Source: a virus. Taken from it: 24,469 nt of DNA. The position numbers and the translations under genes were made by a program. Location of the stretch: positions 1 to 24,469 of the IMG/VR virus record IMGVR_UViG_3300035698_020428, one strand, 5' to 3'. The notes beneath the pieces are model-generated. The model worked only from the letters and a program-made list of their open reading frames with translations. It did no database searches and was not told the DNA's origin. Within the stretch, counting starts at the first letter, position 1, and each line of letters starts with the position of its first letter. Positions 6,749 through 13,946 of this stretch are shown one piece after another.

Positions 6749-6911
6749 CAAAGCTTTAGGAATAAAAACTAGAGATGAAAAAATTATAGATAATTTAAAA
6801 GAAATTACAGAATTAGCTTACAAAGGACAACATCATAATGTAGATTCAATTCCACATTTAAAAGCTATTGAAAAAATAGCTTTAGATGTAATATACATAT
6901 TAAAATCATGA
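6720..6911 (+). CDS. Hypothetical 63-aa helical protein
   Basis: This small, mostly helical, soluble protein (core KIIDNLKEITELAYKGQHHN and HLKAIEKIALDVIYIL) has no Cys. An AGGGGAGAAG site inside the preceding gene supports the ATG at 6720. It overlaps the previous gene by 29 bases and the next micro-ORF by 4 bases (ATGA). I do not recognise it. Confidence 0.6.
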   Translation: MLLEQSPVSNKALGIKTRDEKIIDNLKEITELAYKGQHHNVDSIPHLKAIEKIALDVIYILKS

Positions 6912-7069
6912 AATTATACTTTGCCGCTGTAGGATCAGATAGATTACCAAGTTTCAACCGTATACATAAAGATCGTAATAGGAATATACTTTATTCTTTT
7001 TACGACTTAACTTTAGGCTTATTCCAATTTCGTAAAGTAAGTTGGAAACTATTAAAGGAGGAAATATGA
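6908..7069 (+). CDS. LYxAG micro-protein, member B
   Basis: This 53-aa ORF shares an ATGA junction with the previous gene and another ATGA junction with the next. It begins MKLYFAAVGSDRLP and later has RNILYSFYDLT, matching the N-terminal LYxA block and the distal SFF/SFY block of the members at 6312, 8956 and 11924. It is the most divergent of the four in its tail. Here it precedes, rather than follows, its Cys-rich neighbour. Function unknown. Confidence 0.55.
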   Translation: MKLYFAAVGSDRLPSFNRIHKDRNRNILYSFYDLTLGLFQFRKVSWKLLKEEI

Positions 7070-7299
7070 GTAGAGATAATCCTACACCAAGAATTACACT
7101 TACAAATTTCAATAAGATGAAATTAATTTGTAAATATTATACTCCAGAACGAGGCTGGTGTAGTTATAATAGGGGAGATAAAAGTTGGAGTCCTAAAGTA
7201 GAATTTTGTAAAATAAGAACTTGTCCTATATGGCAAAGGTGGTTAAAATCTGAAACAAAAACTCTTGAAAAAATATTATATTCAAAAAATAAATCTTAA
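7066..7299 (+). CDS. Cys-rich micro-protein, CPVW family member B
   Basis: This is a 77-aa protein. The start at 7066 is preferred to 7042 because AAAGGAGG lies 5 bases before it and it forms an ATGA junction with the preceding micro-ORF. It contains LICKYYTPERGWC in the middle and FCKIRTCPIWQRWL near the end, so it aligns with the proteins at 6137 and 11769. The C-terminal extension is Lys rich. Four Cys suggest one bound zinc. It is the last gene before promoter copy 2. Function unknown. Confidence 0.7.
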   Translation: MSRDNPTPRITLTNFNKMKLICKYYTPERGWCSYNRGDKSWSPKVEFCKIRTCPIWQRWLKSETKTLEKILYSKNKS

Positions 7300-7308
7300 A
7301 AGAATTAA

Positions 7309-7325
7309 GGACATATGTTATAATA
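7309..7325 (+). promoter_or_regulatory. Extended -10 promoter with ACATATGT palindrome, copy 2
   Basis: GGACATATGTTATAATA, with TATAAT at 7319-7324 and TG one base before it. No good -35 box is visible. It lies 35 bases before the sliding clamp start. Its flanks resemble those of copy 3 more than copies 1 and 4. Confidence 0.75.
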
Positions 7326-7359
7326 TTATTATTATAACAATTTAACAGAAAGGACATAA

Positions 7360-8379
7360 ATGAAAATTGATAGAGTAGAATTATTAAATGCATTAAATAG
7401 AGTAAAACCTGGAATTGCAAAGAAGGGCATAATTGAACAGTTCACCCACTTCATATTTACCGGAAAGGAAATTACTACATATAATGACGATATTTGTATT
7501 ACACATCCTTTTGAAACAGAATTTAGATGCTCTGTAAAAGCTGAAGATTTGTATAAAGTAATATCTGGTATTACTAATGATTTAATTAAAATGGAATTGG
7601 AAAATGGAAAATTATTAATTAAAACAGATAAAACAAGAGCAGGATTAGCTACTACAACTGAGGGTGATGCTGAAGAACATATAAAACTCCTTGATTTACC
7701 TTCTTTGAAATGGGAAAAACTGCCTTCTGATTTCATAAAAGGTTTATTTCTTTGTATGTTCTCAGCATCCTCAGATATGACACAAGGAGTTCTAACTTGT
7801 GTTCATGTAAATGGCAATAAAATTAATTCTGCTGAAGAAGTACGTATAAGTGAATATATAATGGAAGAAGGTATTAAAGGGGAAGTTTTAATACCCGCAC
7901 GTAATATAGTAGATCTTGTTTCTTTTGATGTTACTGAAGGATGTTTTACAGATAATTGGGCACATTTTAGAACTAAAGAAGGATTAATTTTCAGTAGTAG
8001 AGTAATGATTGGTGATTATCCTAATAATTTAGATGAAAATTTTTCTGTAGAAGGAGAGGAGATAAAACTACCTAAAGAGTTTAAAGAAGTAATTGAAGAT
8101 ATGACTTTTATGACGGATGGTAATATTGATATGGATAAAGTTATTTCTTTAAAAGCAAAGGATAAAAAGATACTTGCAAGAGCTGAAAAACAAACAGGGT
8201 GGATTGAAAAAGAAACTGCTTTTGAATTTGATCATGAATTAGAAATAGAAATTAATCCTTCTTTTTTAGTACAAATACTGGAGAAAGCTACTTCTTTAGT
8301 AACAGATAACAAAAAAGCATTATTTGTATCTGGTAATTTTAAACATGTAATAATGTTACCTGGGGATGATAATGAGTAA
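7360..8379 (+). CDS. DNA polymerase sliding clamp (DnaN/beta-like)
   Basis: The beta clamp is a ring that holds the polymerase on DNA. This 339-aa protein is slightly shorter than bacterial DnaN (about 366 aa). It shows the family pattern: LLNALNRVKPGI at the start, TYNDDICITHPF at about residue 40, VKAEDLYKVISGI at about 58, then ELENGKLLIKTDKTRAGL, and a second domain with YIMEEGIKGEVLIPARNIVDLV. The last part has a beta-strand end VSGNFKHVIMLPGDD. It stands right behind promoter copy 2 with an AAAGGA site, ahead of the polymerase and in the same region as the clamp loader. The stop overlaps the next start by 8 bases. Assignment is by pattern; fairly sure. Confidence 0.82.
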   Translation: MKIDRVELLNALNRVKPGIAKKGIIEQFTHFIFTGKEITTYNDDICITHPFETEFRCSVKAEDLYKVISGITNDLIKMELENGKLLIKTDKTRAGLATTTEGDAEEHIKLLDLPSLKWEKLPSDFIKGLFLCMFSASSDMTQGVLTCVHVNGNKINSAEEVRISEYIMEEGIKGEVLIPARNIVDLVSFDVTEGCFTDNWAHFRTKEGLIFSSRVMIGDYPNNLDENFSVEGEEIKLPKEFKEVIEDMTFMTDGNIDMDKVISLKAKDKKILARAEKQTGWIEKETAFEFDHELEIEINPSFLVQILEKATSLVTDNKKALFVSGNFKHVIMLPGDDNE

Positions 8380-8956
8380 AAATAAAGATATTAAATTAGA
8401 TTACTCTATACCCAAAGAAAAAAGTAAAGCAATAATTTTTAGTAATCCTAATTATTCTTCTAATTGGGTATACGATATGTATAAAGAGGAAGCTGAAAGA
8501 AAAGCAGATAAATTGGTATCAAATATTTTAATGAATCCTTTTTTATGTAATGGTACTTTTAGTGATGAATGGAATAATAAAAAACCGGAGAATATACTAA
8601 AGAATATTGAAGAGGGGAAAAAAATAATAAGTGAACAAATAGGGTATCATTATGAAGAATGTGGTTGGCTTAAAGGATTGGATTACAAAGGAACTTTAAA
8701 TAATAAATTAACAAAGGAGGAAAAGGTGATGATTAGTTTAAAAAAGAAAGCAGAGATATTGAATTGTAGTTATTGTGATTTTTGTATTGAGGGTGATGAT
8801 GAATTTGAAATGGATATTGAGACTGTGGAGGTGAAAGAAGCAGATATGTGTAGAAATTGTACAATGTGGGAGGCAAGAGGTTGTGTTTTGGATATTTCTA
8901 TTCTTTATAATAATATTTGTACTCTTCATAAAAGAAAAGTGGATAAAGAAAAATAA
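8372..8956 (+). CDS. Hypothetical protein with Cys-rich C-terminus
   Basis: This is a 194-aa protein. I use the ATG at 8372 because the GGGG site then lies 6 bases upstream; the ATG at 8366 would be too close. The first 125 residues are charged and helical. The C-terminal 60 residues hold ten Cys in LNCSYCDFCIEGDD, then ADMCRNCTMWEARGC and NNICTLHKRK, which likely bind zinc or an Fe-S cluster. The C-x2-C-x2-W piece recalls the Cys-Trp motif in the small CPVW proteins and in the tail of the single-strand binding protein. It overlaps the clamp gene by 8 bases and joins the next micro-ORF by TAATG. Function unknown. Confidence 0.7.
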   Translation: MSKNKDIKLDYSIPKEKSKAIIFSNPNYSSNWVYDMYKEEAERKADKLVSNILMNPFLCNGTFSDEWNNKKPENILKNIEEGKKIISEQIGYHYEECGWLKGLDYKGTLNNKLTKEEKVMISLKKKAEILNCSYCDFCIEGDDEFEMDIETVEVKEADMCRNCTMWEARGCVLDISILYNNICTLHKRKVDKEK

Positions 8957-9117
8957 TGGTGCTCTACTTTGCAGGAGTTCCTGGCGGTACTCAGATAGAA
9001 CGTGAAAAAGATTTATCTGATATAATGACTATTGACCGACTCGTATCCTTCTTTTACTTTGAACAAATGATGACCACACTTGTATACTATAAAAGGATTG
9101 ATAATGGCGAAACTTAA
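8956..9117 (+). CDS. LYxAG micro-protein, member C
   Basis: This 53-aa ORF is joined by TAATG to the preceding gene and overlaps the polymerase start by 14 bases. It begins MVLYFAGVPGGTQIER and has DRLVSFFYFEQMM later, the best match to the shared plan M-x-LY-x-AG-x-x-GG ... R-L-x-SFF-Y. There is no clear ribosome site, so translation probably depends on the upstream gene. Function unknown. Confidence 0.6.
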   Translation: MVLYFAGVPGGTQIEREKDLSDIMTIDRLVSFFYFEQMMTTLVYYKRIDNGET

Positions 9118-11785
9118 GAAGTTTTTTAATATTAAAGATATGCCTGGAAATACAGGTGTGGAAATTAAAGGTAATAAAAAAGGACCTTCGTTAGAAATAA
9201 CCCACAAAGCCGGAAATCCAGACTGCGGGTCTTGTGGGTTAAATACCCAAGATAAAATACTTATAACAGGAAATGGTAAAAAAGGAATATTATTATTATG
9301 TGAGCATCCATATAAAACAAAAGAAGGTGAAATTATAGCTTTCTTACCTTATGCACTTAAATTATTAATTAAAGTATTAAGACAAAACGGAATAGATTTA
9401 CACGAAGATTGTTGGGTAGTTCACTCCACTGCTTGTCCTCAAAAAGATAATAAACCTACTATTAAACAAAAAAGAGCTTGCAGGCCTAGGGTATTTAAAG
9501 CTATTAAAGAATTAAAGCCTAAAGCAGTTTGGATAATGGGTAGAGCAGGAATGGAATCTTTACTTGAAGGTAGACATAAAAATTTAACAGAAATAATCTG
9601 GGAAAAATTATGGATACCCGACCAATTTATAGGTGTTCCTATTATTTATATTCAAAATCCTAATTATTGCTTTAAAGTAAATAAGGATAAAAAAAGAGAA
9701 CAAGATGTTGGATTAACAAAATATTTTGAAAAGAAAGTTAAGTATGCTAAAAATTATTTACATGTTGAATTTGTAAAAAAGACTTTAGAAGAGTATAAAA
9801 AAGATATAGTTCTACTTTATGACTTTCAGAACATACTTACCCTCTTATTACATATTTTAAAAAATTCTTTTGAAATATCTTTTGATTATGAAACTACTGG
9901 AGCTAAGCCATATAAGCCTGGTCATAGAATAGAATGTATTTCTCTATGTTTTATAGAAAAAAGAGTAACTAAAGCATATTGTTTTCCATTACAAAGAGAA
10001 GGAATATGGGATGAAAAACAATTAGATCAAATTACATCTATTTGGAAAATGATATTAGAAACTCCTGAAATTAAAAAGATAGCTCATAATCTTAAATATG
10101 AAGATACTTGGAGTAGAAATATATTTGATGTTAAAATACAAGGTTGGGTTGCTTGTACTATGAATACAGCTCATATTATAGACGATAGAAAAATGTTCTG
10201 TGGACTTAAACATCAAGTATATATAAATTTTGGAATAGACGAATATGATAAGGAATTACACCATCTACTTACAACAAAAAAGAATGAGGAATTTAATAAA
10301 GTACATGAAATACCTTTACCTAAATTATTAGAGTATGGTGCTCTAGATTCATTATTTACTTTACTATTATATAAAAAACAAACCGAATATTTAAAAAGGA
10401 ATCCAGAATTAAATAAAGCAAATAGATTTTGGCTTGACGGATTACTTGCTCTATGTGAAATTCAAATTAATGGAATTGGTGCTAATGAAAAGTATTATAA
10501 TAATATGGATAAAAAATTAAATATTAGAGTAAATAGAATTGAAACACAATTACTCGAGATGGACGAAGCTTTATTGTTTAAAAAAAGTACTGGTAAAACA
10601 ATTAAAACTACCTCAGACGATAATTTATGTTACTTATTCTATAGTTTACTAAAACTTAAACCTTTAAAAGAAACAGCTGGTGGGGCTAATTCTGTAGACG
10701 CAGAATCTTTAACTTCCTTAGACAGTCCTTTTGCTGATAAATTATTAGAAAAAAAGAAATTAATCAAAACTAAAGATACATATCTTGCTCAATTCTTAAG
10801 AGAAGTATACAATGGTAAAATACATCCTAATTTTGATTTACATAGAGCTAGAACATATCGTAGTTCTAGTAGTGAGCCTAATTTTCAAAACATACCTGTA
10901 AGAGACGAAGAAGCAAAACGTATGTGTCGATCCGGAATAATTGCTTCACCAGGACATAGACTATGTGAAATAGATTATAGTTCCTTGGAAGTAAGAATAG
11001 CGGCTTGTTATACCCAAGATCCTGTACTTGTAAATTATATAATTACAGGGGGAGATATGCATACAGATCAAGCAGTTGATGTATTTAAATGTAAAAGAGA
11101 ACAAGTTAGTAAGACGATGAGATTTTATACTAAGAATGGATGGGTATTTCCTCAATTTTATGGGGCTTGGTATAAAACATGTGCTATTACTATTTGGACA
11201 GAAGTAAATAATTTATTCTTAAATGATGGAACACCTTTACTATCCCATTTGAAAAGTAAAAAAATAGGAACTTATGAATCTTTTGAACAACATTTACAAA
11301 AATGTGAAAAAGCTTTTTGGAATAGATTTAAAGTATTTAAAAAATGGCAAGAGAAAATGGTTGAAAATTATAATAAAAACGGTTACGTTGAAATGTTTTT
11401 TGGACATAGAAGAGGAGGTTTTTTATCTAAAAATGAAATACTAAATTCCTCTATACAAGGAGCAGGTTTTCATTGTTTACTGTGGACACTTACAAGATTA
11501 CAAGAAGTATGTGAAATAGAAGATTGGGATAGTAGGATAGTAGGACAAATACATGATTCTATTGTAGGAGATGTAGATCCTGTAGAGCAAAATGATTTTA
11601 CTTTTACTGCTAAACAGATAAGCTGTGTGGATATAAGAAAAGAGAATAAATGGATAATAGTACCTTTAGATATAGAAGTAGAAATGACTCCAATAAATGG
11701 AACATGGTATCAAAAAGAAGAAGTATTTGAAAAGAATGGAGTATGGAGGAATAGTAAAGGCCAAGTATATGATGAAAGCTATTAA
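9104..11785 (+). CDS. Family A DNA polymerase with N-terminal Fe-S uracil-DNA-glycosylase-like domain and 3'-5' exonuclease
   Basis: This 893-aa protein is the replicative polymerase of the phage. Residues about 20-225 look like a family 4/5 uracil-DNA glycosylase: DCGSCGL (C41, C44), ITGNGKKGILLLCEHP, HEDCWVVHSTACPQ (C111), C126 in RACRPR and AVWIMGRAG; the four Cys fit a [4Fe-4S] cluster. Residues about 250-430 are the proofreading exonuclease: FDYETTG, AHNLKYEDTW and EYGALDSLFTLLLY. The polymerase core has motif A IDYSSLEVRIA (about 623), motif B RFYTKNGWVFPQFYG, and motif C GQIHDSIVGD (about 816). I recall similar N-terminal domains in SPO1-like phage polymerases. The start at 9104 has AAAAGGA at the right distance. 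The UDG-like part may sense modified or damaged bases, or be structural. Confidence 0.93.
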   Translation: MAKLKKFFNIKDMPGNTGVEIKGNKKGPSLEITHKAGNPDCGSCGLNTQDKILITGNGKKGILLLCEHPYKTKEGEIIAFLPYALKLLIKVLRQNGIDLHEDCWVVHSTACPQKDNKPTIKQKRACRPRVFKAIKELKPKAVWIMGRAGMESLLEGRHKNLTEIIWEKLWIPDQFIGVPIIYIQNPNYCFKVNKDKKREQDVGLTKYFEKKVKYAKNYLHVEFVKKTLEEYKKDIVLLYDFQNILTLLLHILKNSFEISFDYETTGAKPYKPGHRIECISLCFIEKRVTKAYCFPLQREGIWDEKQLDQITSIWKMILETPEIKKIAHNLKYEDTWSRNIFDVKIQGWVACTMNTAHIIDDRKMFCGLKHQVYINFGIDEYDKELHHLLTTKKNEEFNKVHEIPLPKLLEYGALDSLFTLLLYKKQTEYLKRNPELNKANRFWLDGLLALCEIQINGIGANEKYYNNMDKKLNIRVNRIETQLLEMDEALLFKKSTGKTIKTTSDDNLCYLFYSLLKLKPLKETAGGANSVDAESLTSLDSPFADKLLEKKKLIKTKDTYLAQFLREVYNGKIHPNFDLHRARTYRSSSSEPNFQNIPVRDEEAKRMCRSGIIASPGHRLCEIDYSSLEVRIAACYTQDPVLVNYIITGGDMHTDQAVDVFKCKREQVSKTMRFYTKNGWVFPQFYGAWYKTCAITIWTEVNNLFLNDGTPLLSHLKSKKIGTYESFEQHLQKCEKAFWNRFKVFKKWQEKMVENYNKNGYVEMFFGHRRGGFLSKNEILNSSIQGAGFHCLLWTLTRLQEVCEIEDWDSRIVGQIHDSIVGDVDPVEQNDFTFTAKQISCVDIRKENKWIIVPLDIEVEMTPINGTWYQKEEVFEKNGVWRNSKGQVYDESY
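9199..9240 (+). other. Inverted repeat in the early polymerase gene
   Basis: AACCCACAA at 9199-9207 and TTGTGGGTT at 9232-9240 form a perfect 9-bp stem with a 24-base loop that can add a short inner CCG/CGG pair. It lies about 95 bases into the polymerase gene. It is similar in kind to hairpins in early folE and recA. It also spans the codons for the first two cluster Cys, so coding constraint may explain part of it. Confidence 0.35.
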
Positions 11786-11927
11786 AAAAAAGATTACTTT
11801 TAGAACATTTAAGAAATACTGTAAATATTATGATTCTAGATGGCAATATTGTGGTAATAAAGGTAGTAGTTCTTTCGGCAACTATTGTTTTGCTAGATAT
11901 TGTTCTGTTTGGAAAAAATTAACGTGA
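11769..11927 (+). CDS. Cys-rich micro-protein, CPVW family member C
   Basis: This 52-aa basic protein starts inside the end of the polymerase gene (17-base overlap) with an AAAGG site 8 bases before; the ATG at 11772 is an equal alternative. It contains KKITFRTFKKYCKYYDSRW and YCFARYCSVWKKL, aligning with the proteins at 6137 and 7066 over the whole length. Four Cys are conserved in order. It overlaps the following LYxAG micro-ORF by 4 bases (GTGA). Confidence 0.7.
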   Translation: MMKAIKKKITFRTFKKYCKYYDSRWQYCGNKGSSSFGNYCFARYCSVWKKLT

Positions 11928-12082
11928 AATTATACTTAGCTGGTAATACTGGGGGAGGAGAAGTAGGGAAGTATAGAGAATTAATGCTTAAAAAATTAGG
12001 GGCTTATAGATTATATTCCTTTTTTTGGGTAAGTAAAGAAGGTAGATTTTATAAAACTTTTTTAACATGGATAGGAGAATAA
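11924..12082 (+). CDS. LYxAG micro-protein, member D (GTG start)
   Basis: This 52-aa ORF starts with GTG at the GTGA junction with the Cys-rich gene. It begins MKLYLAGNTGGGEVGKYREL and has YRLYSFFWVSKEGRF, matching the members at 6312, 6908 and 8956. The LYLAG start recalls the first strand of nucleoside deoxyribosyltransferases, but the protein is far too short and lacks their other motifs. A GGAG site at its end serves the next gene. Function unknown. Confidence 0.65.
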   Translation: MKLYLAGNTGGGEVGKYRELMLKKLGAYRLYSFFWVSKEGRFYKTFLTWIGE

Positions 12083-12083
12083 G

Positions 12084-12437
12084 ATGCTTGGACAAATAGT
12101 TTTAACAGGCTCCCAAGTTTATGGTCCTGCGACTAAAGAAAGTGATATTGATATTGTATTAAATTGGATTGATGCTGAAAAATTTAAAATTTATCTTTTA
12201 AAAAAAAATATTAAGATTGAAAAGACTCAATCACAACTTGATAATATGTACCCCGGTTTTTATTTTTATCTTAATGAATTAAAATTTAATATTATCTGTG
12301 CATCAACAAATGAAGAATTAAAACAATGGAGAATAGCAACAAATAAAATGCTTGAATCGCCTCCAATTAAAAATAAAGAAAAAAGAATAAATAAATTTCA
12401 GAGATATTTTAAAAAAGGAGTAAATAATGGAAAATGA
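12084..12437 (+). CDS. Minimal nucleotidyltransferase (Pol beta superfamily)
   Basis: This 117-aa protein resembles MNT-type nucleotidyltransferases, which add nucleotides to small molecules, RNA or proteins; in bacteria they often pair with HEPN toxins. The signature is TGSQVYGPATKESDIDIVL, that is G9-S10, then D21-x-D23 as metal ligands. The strand that usually carries the third Asp reads KFNIICAS, with Asn (N69) in that place, so activity is uncertain. No HEPN gene is adjacent. A GGAGAA site lies 6 bases before the ATG. The stop overlaps the following gene by 11 bases. Superfamily assignment is fairly sure, substrate unknown. Confidence 0.75.
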   Translation: MLGQIVLTGSQVYGPATKESDIDIVLNWIDAEKFKIYLLKKNIKIEKTQSQLDNMYPGFYFYLNELKFNIICASTNEELKQWRIATNKMLESPPIKNKEKRINKFQRYFKKGVNNGK

Positions 12438-12867
12438 AGAGGAAGTAAATGCGGATGCTACAGCTAATGAAATAACATTAGGATTTAAAAATAAAAACAT
12501 AATTAGTTTAAGAAGAAACGGTGACATATTTGTAAAAGATAAATTAATTGAAAATGATTATGAAGTATACACTGGTATGAAAGAGTTTTTAGAACATTCT
12601 TTTCACTTTGCTGAGACAATGAAAGAGTTAAAAAAGAGAACAACTAATTTGGAAATAGATGAGAAGAAATTTGAGTCTATGGAAACTAGACGTACCAAAC
12701 AAAGAAAAGAAGCTATGGAGTTTTTCAAACAATATAATGATACTGTTCAGAAGAGTGTAAATGAAATTGAAAGAAAGAAGAATAAAGATCCTAAAAGAGT
12801 AGAAGAAGTAACTAAATCACTAAGAGAATTAGGTATGGGCTTAATGGAAATCTTGTCACAATATTAA
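12427..12867 (+). CDS. Hypothetical coiled-coil phage protein
   Basis: This 146-aa acidic protein has AAAAAAGGAG before the ATG. Residues about 28-50 (IISLRRNGDIFVKDKLIEND) look like the small beta-hairpin RNGDI-V-GKLIEND block I have seen in many hypothetical phage proteins. The rest, from about residue 55, is heptad-rich helix with many Lys and Glu, suggesting a coiled coil. No catalytic motif is visible. It is the last gene before the second 39-bp repeat and the clamp loader. Confidence 0.7.
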   Translation: MENEEEVNADATANEITLGFKNKNIISLRRNGDIFVKDKLIENDYEVYTGMKEFLEHSFHFAETMKELKKRTTNLEIDEKKFESMETRRTKQRKEAMEFFKQYNDTVQKSVNEIERKKNKDPKRVEEVTKSLRELGMGLMEILSQY

Positions 12868-12882
12868 TACTTAATACAATGC

Positions 12883-12921
12883 ATAGCTACTATAAAGTTC
12901 CTTGCTTAAAACGCAGAATTC
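12883..12921 (+). repeat. 39-bp intergenic repeat, copy B, upstream of the clamp loader
   Basis: Matches 2867-2905 at 37 of 39 positions. It sits 21 bases before the clamp loader ATG. After it the palindrome seen in copy A is not completed: the sequence turns to GAAGGATAG, which may serve as a distant ribosome site. The sharp end of identity at the palindrome centre is notable. Function unknown. Confidence 0.8.
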
Positions 12922-12942
12922 GAAGGATAGAAAGCTTTTATA

Positions 12943-13893
12943 ATGACAACTAACAGCATAAATCTCAGTTTAGACTTAAAATATAGACCCAAAACATTAA
13001 CTGACATGGTAGGTAATAAAAGTACAGTTGAGAGTATTCAAAGCCTATTAAATAGAAAGCAAGGACCACCTAAAAGTTTTCTTTTCATAGGCCCATCGGG
13101 CTGTGGTAAAACCACGTTTGCTATGATAATTAGGAATCTCTTAAAAGTTTCAGAACAAGACACCTTTATTTACAATACAGCTAATACAAGAGGAATAGAT
13201 ACAATTAGAAAGTTGGAAGCAACCTGTAAGTATGCCCCTATGCACGGTACTAAAAAATTCTATTTACTTGACGAGTGTCATATGCTTACAAAGGAAGCCC
13301 AAAATGCTTTACTACTTTTATTAGAAGATCCCCCAAAACATGTATATTTTGTTCTATGTACTACTAATTCTGAAAAAGTATTAGAGACTATTAAAACAAG
13401 ATGCTCCACGTACACCGTTTCTTCTTTACCTAGAAATAAAATAATGTTACTATTGAAAAAAGTAGTTAAAGAAGAAGGAATAGAACCACCATTACCTGAT
13501 AGAAATCTAAATGAAATAGCATATTGTTCTGGGGGCTCTTGTCGTAAAGCTCTTAAAATATTAGAACAAGTAATTGAAATAGCAGATGATGAGAGAGCAT
13601 TTAAGATGATACAGGATACTTCTATTGGGGAAGCTACTGTATTGGAAATATGTAAAATGCTAGTTGAACCAGGAAAAGGTAAATGGGCTGAAATGTCTAA
13701 ATTGATAAAAGGGGTAGATTCTGATACTGAGAGTATAAGGTATGCTATACTGGGTTATTTATCTGCTGTATTATTAAATAGTCCAGAAGGAAACCCTAGA
13801 ATAGCTGAAATGATGAGTATATTTGTAGAACCATGTATGTATACAGGAAAAGGAGGAATTGTACTAGAAATATATCTTGCTTGTCAACTATAA
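12943..13893 (+). CDS. Clamp loader ATPase subunit (DnaX/RFC-like)
   Basis: Clamp loaders open the sliding clamp with ATP and place it on primed DNA. This 316-aa AAA+ protein has YRPKTLTDMVGN at the N-terminus, Walker A GPSGCGKTT (residues 50-58), Walker B LLDECHML (about 108-115), sensor 1 CTTNSEKV and the arginine finger block IKTRCSTY, then a short helical C-terminal part. It is a single-subunit version; no second clamp loader gene is visible, so a homo-oligomer or a partner elsewhere is expected. The ATG at 12943 has no close ribosome site; AAGGA lies about 15 bases upstream, which is unusual here. Its end is followed by promoter copy 3. Confidence 0.92.
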   Translation: MTTNSINLSLDLKYRPKTLTDMVGNKSTVESIQSLLNRKQGPPKSFLFIGPSGCGKTTFAMIIRNLLKVSEQDTFIYNTANTRGIDTIRKLEATCKYAPMHGTKKFYLLDECHMLTKEAQNALLLLLEDPPKHVYFVLCTTNSEKVLETIKTRCSTYTVSSLPRNKIMLLLKKVVKEEGIEPPLPDRNLNEIAYCSGGSCRKALKILEQVIEIADDERAFKMIQDTSIGEATVLEICKMLVEPGKGKWAEMSKLIKGVDSDTESIRYAILGYLSAVLLNSPEGNPRIAEMMSIFVEPCMYTGKGGIVLEIYLACQL

Positions 13894-13900
13894 GAACTAA

Positions 13901-13917
13901 GAACATATGTTATAATA
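13901..13917 (+). promoter_or_regulatory. Extended -10 promoter with ACATATGT palindrome, copy 3
   Basis: GAACATATGTTATAATA, TATAAT at 13911-13916, TG one base before. It lies 8 bases after the clamp loader stop and 30 bases before the next ATG. Flanks (AGAACTAA before, ACAATTTAA and AGAAAGGA after) match those of copy 2. Confidence 0.75.
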
Positions 13918-13946
13918 GTAATATACAATTTAAAGAAAGGAAAAAA

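Noticed and set aside
7332-7736. 134-aa open frame on the - strand
   Set aside because: Lies wholly opposite the sliding clamp gene, has no ribosome site and no recognisable domain; the + strand gene is well supported.
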